From the NCBI GenBank assembly GCA_920105805.1, contig CAKKTI010000079.1, positions 1 to 64,000 on the forward strand: a stretch of DNA of 64,000 nucleotides, read 5' to 3'. This document shows, piece after piece, positions 60,152 through 64,000 of this stretch. This DNA is from Condylostoma magnum (taxonomy: Eukaryota > Ciliophora > Heterotrichea > Heterotrichida > Condylostomatidae). Under the pieces are notes generated by a model. It was not told the DNA's origin. It did no database searches and saw only the letters and a program-made list of their open reading frames with translations. Within the stretch, counting starts at the first letter, position 1, and each line of letters starts with the position of its first letter. The position numbers and the translations under genes are program-made.

Positions 60152-61660
60152 ATGAGCACTGTTTCTATCTGTGGTTATGATGGTAACAAGAATCATTGTG
60201 CATATTGTAAAGTCGGCAGGGGGTATCCGACCTATGGGATTACATGTCAAAGCATGTCTGGAGAGGAGTACGAGCATATAATGTGCTTGGGATGGAGAAG
60301 ATGCGGGACCTTTTACTATAAACCTGATTTACCCAATGGTTGCTGCAAGTTAAATACTATTAGATTAGATACCAGTAGGTTCGTTATAAACAAGGAGCAG
60401 AGGAAAAATTTAAACAAATTTAATTAATGGATTGAAGGCACTGAAAAGTAGATAAATGTAAACAAAAAGTAAAGAAGAGAGGAAGTAAAATAACAATTGA
60501 ATATAAGCTCAGTTTTATAAGAAAAGGTGGAAATAGCAGTGAATTGCTGTTGTTAGGAATTGCAAATTGAGTAAAATCAGAAATTTGTAAGCATAAAGAG
60601 GAATATAGACAAATTAAGAGAGAAAATGAGGGATTATACAGTTAATTCAGCTTTTCCTATATATCAAAAATGTAAGGAGCAGGGTATAACTTTAGATAAT
60701 GTTGTTGATATTTTAAAGAACAATTTAAATGAGTAGTTTTCCCACACTCGTTGGAGTATTCACTCATGTGTTAATGGCCATATAAACATAGATGAATAGG
60801 GAGCCGTCGGGGTTGAGATTAATATCAATGATTAATAAAACGAAATATAGTAAAACTAGAGGCATTCATATGAGATTTAACTGCAGTCTGATGAATACTA
60901 AGAAGAGGCTTATCAATTATACAAAAAGTATCAAATTGCAATACATAAAGATGCTCCTAACTCAGTGACTCCTAGATAATACCAGTCATTTTTATGTAAC
61001 GGCTCTATTGCCAAACAAAATCCTAGTGAACAGCATCCTTTGGGTATAGGAACCCAGCATATGCATCATAGAATCGATGGGAAGTTAGTAGGAGTTGGAG
61101 TGTTAGATGTGTTACCCTCAGGAGCCTCGTCTGTCTACTTTTTCTATGATACGGACTATGAGTTTTTAAACTTAGGCAAAATCAGCGCATTGAAGGAAAT
61201 TGAGTTGATATAAAACTATCAGCATGATGTATTTAAGTACTATTATATGGGATTTTATATCGATAGCTGCTAGAAAATGAGATATAAAGGCAAGTTTTAC
61301 CCAAGTGAGCTGCTATGCCCGGAATATTACGTTTGGGTTGATCTAGAGTAATGTGCAAAGGATAAAAGTCATATGTTTTTGTCACTAAGGCATTGTAGTG
61401 AAATAACATAAAATTAACCTAAGGATCCAAATATGGACATTGAATCAAATATTGAAGATTTCATCAAATAAAACGTTAAAATTAAAGTATAACAGCAGCT
61501 TTTCTCAGTTACAATGCTAAGAGAGCCGCATTTATCCCTTTTGATGAAATACTTAACTGAAGCAGCTAGTTATTTAGGAAAACGTGCAATGCAAACCTTT
61601 ATTTTTAGCCTATCATAGTAATATTTCTATCAGTTATAAAATTTGTTCTATATAGTCTAA
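60152..61660 (+). CDS. ATE1: Arginyl-tRNA-protein transferase (ATE1)
   Basis: ATE1 adds Arg from Arg-tRNA to N-terminal Asp, Glu or oxidised Cys in the Arg/N-degron pathway. The N-terminal domain has the Cys motif CGYDG...CAYC near residue 7 and the CC pair in NGCCKLNTIRLD (about 72); EYEHIMCLGWRRCGTF and KPDLP match the family. The C-terminal domain shows HHRIDGKLVGVGVLDVLP, SSVYFFYD, and YYMGFYIDSCQKMRYKG, the acetyltransferase-like core. It is 502 aa, normal. I start at MSTVSICG, as in the family; an ATG 30 bases earlier is in frame. Two TAA end it. Confidence 0.96.
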
Positions 61661-61664
61661 TAAA

Positions 61665-63782
61665 ATGTCTCGAAGACCTGCAAGAGGATAATTTTAGCAG
61701 AAAAAGTAGCCAGCAAGCTTATCAGTGCCAATGCCTAAAATTACAGACTCAAGAGTACGAGAGCTGTCTAAAACTAGAAGCTAATAGCTTAAATTTTAAT
61801 ACCCGGAAGAAATACCAGGCTAATTAGAAGAGCAACTCTTTACGAGGGATTTATAGATAAATGAATTAAATCTATAAATAGCGGAATTAAAGTAAAGAAT
61901 ATAGTAAAAGAAGTAGGAAAACACTACAATAAGGGAAAAAACTATTGCAATTTAATAATTAGAGCAAAAAGTACAAAATTTAGAGAAAAACTGTGATAAT
62001 TGGGAAATGAAGTGAAAAGTCAGTGAGGAAAAATTCTTTTAGAACTAATAGCAATGAAATGATGAAAAAGATGTAATAGAGTAACTGAAAAATACAGCAA
62101 TAGAGGAATAAGAGCAATTAAGAGCATAATTAACAATAAAGGAAAGCTAAAATGCAGAATTATTGAATGATATTAGCTAGTTCAACTCAATAGTAAAGGA
62201 AATGACAGAAATGAATAAAAATTTAAGCTAAAAGTTCAACAAATTAAACTCTGATATGGAAGCAACTAATTTGAAGTATTATGAATTAAAGCATAAAGCT
62301 GAAAGTTATGATGATCTTGAGAATTAATACCAATAAATTTATGACTAATTGAAACAAACAGAGATAAAACTAATGAAAAGAAGCAAATTGCTGTAGATTT
62401 TATAATAGGATAGATTTGGACTTGAAGAAGCATGCAGGGAAATAATGCCCTAATTACAGGATATATCAGAGTAGTTAAACTAAAACACTCAGATCGTTTA
62501 AGGCAAGACCGATTAAGCTATTGAATCCTCAGTAAATTGCATGAAAAACAATATAAAGCAGTTAACCTCAATAAGACATATGCTGAAATCAAAAACACCT
62601 TAAGACAGTGTAGCAAGATAATAAAGCTTGGATGATTATTAATTACAAGGAGCTAAACTAAAGGACTTTGAGTCATAAATTTTGTAGCTTAAGAGGATCA
62701 TAGGTGGACATAAAAGAAACTAGAAAACATACAAGGAGTAAATACAAGCTTTGAAAGAATAATTGATCAGGTAAAAGGAAAACTCTCAAATAATAGAGTC
62801 TTAGTCAGCCTTAAGCTAATAACTGCTGGAAAAACAAATAAGCAATGAAAAAGAAAAAGTGAGTAAATTAAGATCTAAGCTAGAAAGCATTGAAATTTAA
62901 TTGAATAGCAGAGAAACCTAAATAATGAATATGAAAAGATCAATCACAGACTATAGAAAAAGAATGCTAGAAGCGAAAGAAATGAAGGAAGAATCAATAA
63001 AGGTTTACGATAATTACATGAAAGCTAAATCAAAATTCTAAAAGATTTGTAAAGAGTAAAACTAATAAATAAAGCTTATACAGGTAAAGAATCAAAAAAT
63101 GGAGGTGCAATTAAAACTACTTTAAGAGGAAATTTTCAAAAAGGACACCAGAAGTATGACTATTATGAGATAATACAGACTGTTAGAAAGAGATTATGAA
63201 AAAGTACTCGATAAACTTTAAAAATCAGAGATGAATTCTCCCAAACTAAAAGTAAATCTATCAGTACCAAATGTAAGGAAATAATTAGACAGTAAGTCCA
63301 AGGAGTTTGATGTACTGAAAGAGATTTTTAAAGGAATGTAAACATAAGTTAGGGCTAAAGATATTGATATACAAAGATATAAAAACAAACTGGATACTTT
63401 AAACAGATAATCCGAAGCATTTAAAGCCAGCCATTCCACTGCCAGATTATCCAAAAAGAATGATTTTCCTATTAAAAAGTAAGCAAATTCTTCCCCAACA
63501 AGGATGGGTGCAATTGATAATTCAAACATTTCACAAATTAAAGCACTTCTGAGTGATTTATAAGCTTAAGAGAAGTAAAAAGGAAAAAAAGGAAACTCAG
63601 TGAAATAATCTTAATAAGCTATAATCCAAAAGTTTGAGTCTTAACTGCCTGAATAAGTAATTTAAACGGAACAACTGAGATAATAAATAAATAATACAAA
63701 GTTTATAGGGATGTTACCAAGCAAAAGAGCTATAAGCAAGAAAGAGCTGATAGATGTAGTTAGAAAATTAATTAATAATTAG
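61665..63782 (+). CDS. Long coiled-coil protein, 705 aa
   Basis: After a basic N-terminus of about 40 residues (MSRRPARGQFQQ), nearly the whole protein to about residue 570 is heptad coiled coil rich in Gln, Glu, Lys and Leu, with one third or more of the Gln as TAA/TAG. A basic, Ser-rich segment (about 575-640) and a final helix follow. Rods like this are common in basal bodies and cortical fibres; no exact family is recognised. It starts 4 bases after the first ATE1 stop and ends TAG TAA, 4 bases before the next ATG. Confidence 0.78.
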
Positions 63783-63786
63783 TAAT

Positions 63787-64000
63787 ATGGAAGGTTATTA
63801 TGACTAATTTGTTGCTGACTCTTTATTATAGAAGGTAGAAGCCGGTTCTTTTCCTATGTATTACGAGAGTTTATTACAGTAGGAGGAATGCTTGGCGAAA
63901 TTAATACAGTTTTACTGTCAAAATAAAGATTTAAGATAAAAAGCATCAGAGATATTTCAGTTGAAGAGGAAATAGAGAGTTCCTAAGCCTAGAAAGGTGA
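63787..64000 (+). CDS. N-terminal fragment of an unknown protein, cut by window edge
   Basis: The frame starts MEGYYDQFVADSLLQK and runs off the end after 71 codons without TGA. Visible are a helical, acidic N-terminus and a basic KRKQRVPKPRK stretch near the edge. Too little is present to name a family. Confidence 0.5.

Overview
The window looks like macronuclear DNA of a heterotrich ciliate that uses the Condylostoma-type nuclear code (translation table 28). Read with the standard code it contains almost no genes. Read with TAA and TAG as glutamine and TGA as tryptophan, long uninterrupted and highly conserved proteins appear. Examples are the ABC signature LSGGQ (Q = TAG), the carbonic anhydrase motif QSPINI (Q = TAA), the kinase motif SPYWMAPE (W = TGA) and WD40 units ending in WD (W = TGA). 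The same three codons also end genes: DAD1 stops at its usual C-terminal NFIG with TAG, the proton pyrophosphatase stops with TAA, and several genes stop with TGA. The karyorelict code, in which only TGA terminates, does not fit, because many genes end at TAA or TAG only a few bases before the next ATG.

Layout. 1-3283 (minus): TPR fragment, small helical protein, coiled-coil protein, two-RRM protein, CIAO2/MIP18 iron-sulfur assembly factor and a disordered protein. 3372-6850: cyclic-nucleotide-binding protein (+), small membrane protein (-), large membrane protein (+). 6907-10896 (minus): cysteine-rich seven-helix surface protein. 11262-13830: Gln-rich protein and the APC/C subunit CDC27. 13877-25989 (minus): two paralogous giant single-pass surface proteins on either side of a four-gene block (lipidated protein, tail-anchored coiled coil, DAD1, Cache-domain protein). 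26181-31279 (plus): ankyrin protein, centrin-like protein, cytosolic carboxypeptidase, a structured non-coding stretch and an ABCG transporter. 31364-36179: PHD protein, a 7TM-PIP5-kinase fusion, an AT-hook protein and unclear ORFs. 36180-42914 (plus): a tight run of ciliary protein, SAS-4/CPAP, EF-hand protein, axonemal dynein light chain p28 and a MAP kinase. 43087-46579 (minus): RING/PHR protein and coiled coil. 46707-49795 (plus): membrane protein and IQ-type protein. 49773-54328 (minus): two coiled-coil proteins and the H+-pyrophosphatase. 54395-64000: MFS transporter, alpha carbonic anhydrase (-), WD40 protein, Obg GTPase, MAP3K-like kinase, arginyltransferase ATE1, coiled coil and a partial ORF.

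The genes are mostly housekeeping and ciliary (centrin, tubulin-trimming carboxypeptidase, SAS-4, p28), signalling (two kinases, GPCR-PIPK, Cache and CNB proteins) and surface proteins. Packing is extreme. Same-strand neighbours are commonly 1-9 bases apart, one pair shares a base (TAATG), convergent pairs overlap, and two divergent starts lie only 7 bases apart. Conserved genes read through without introns. No tRNA, rRNA, CRISPR, transposon or virus-like element was recognised.
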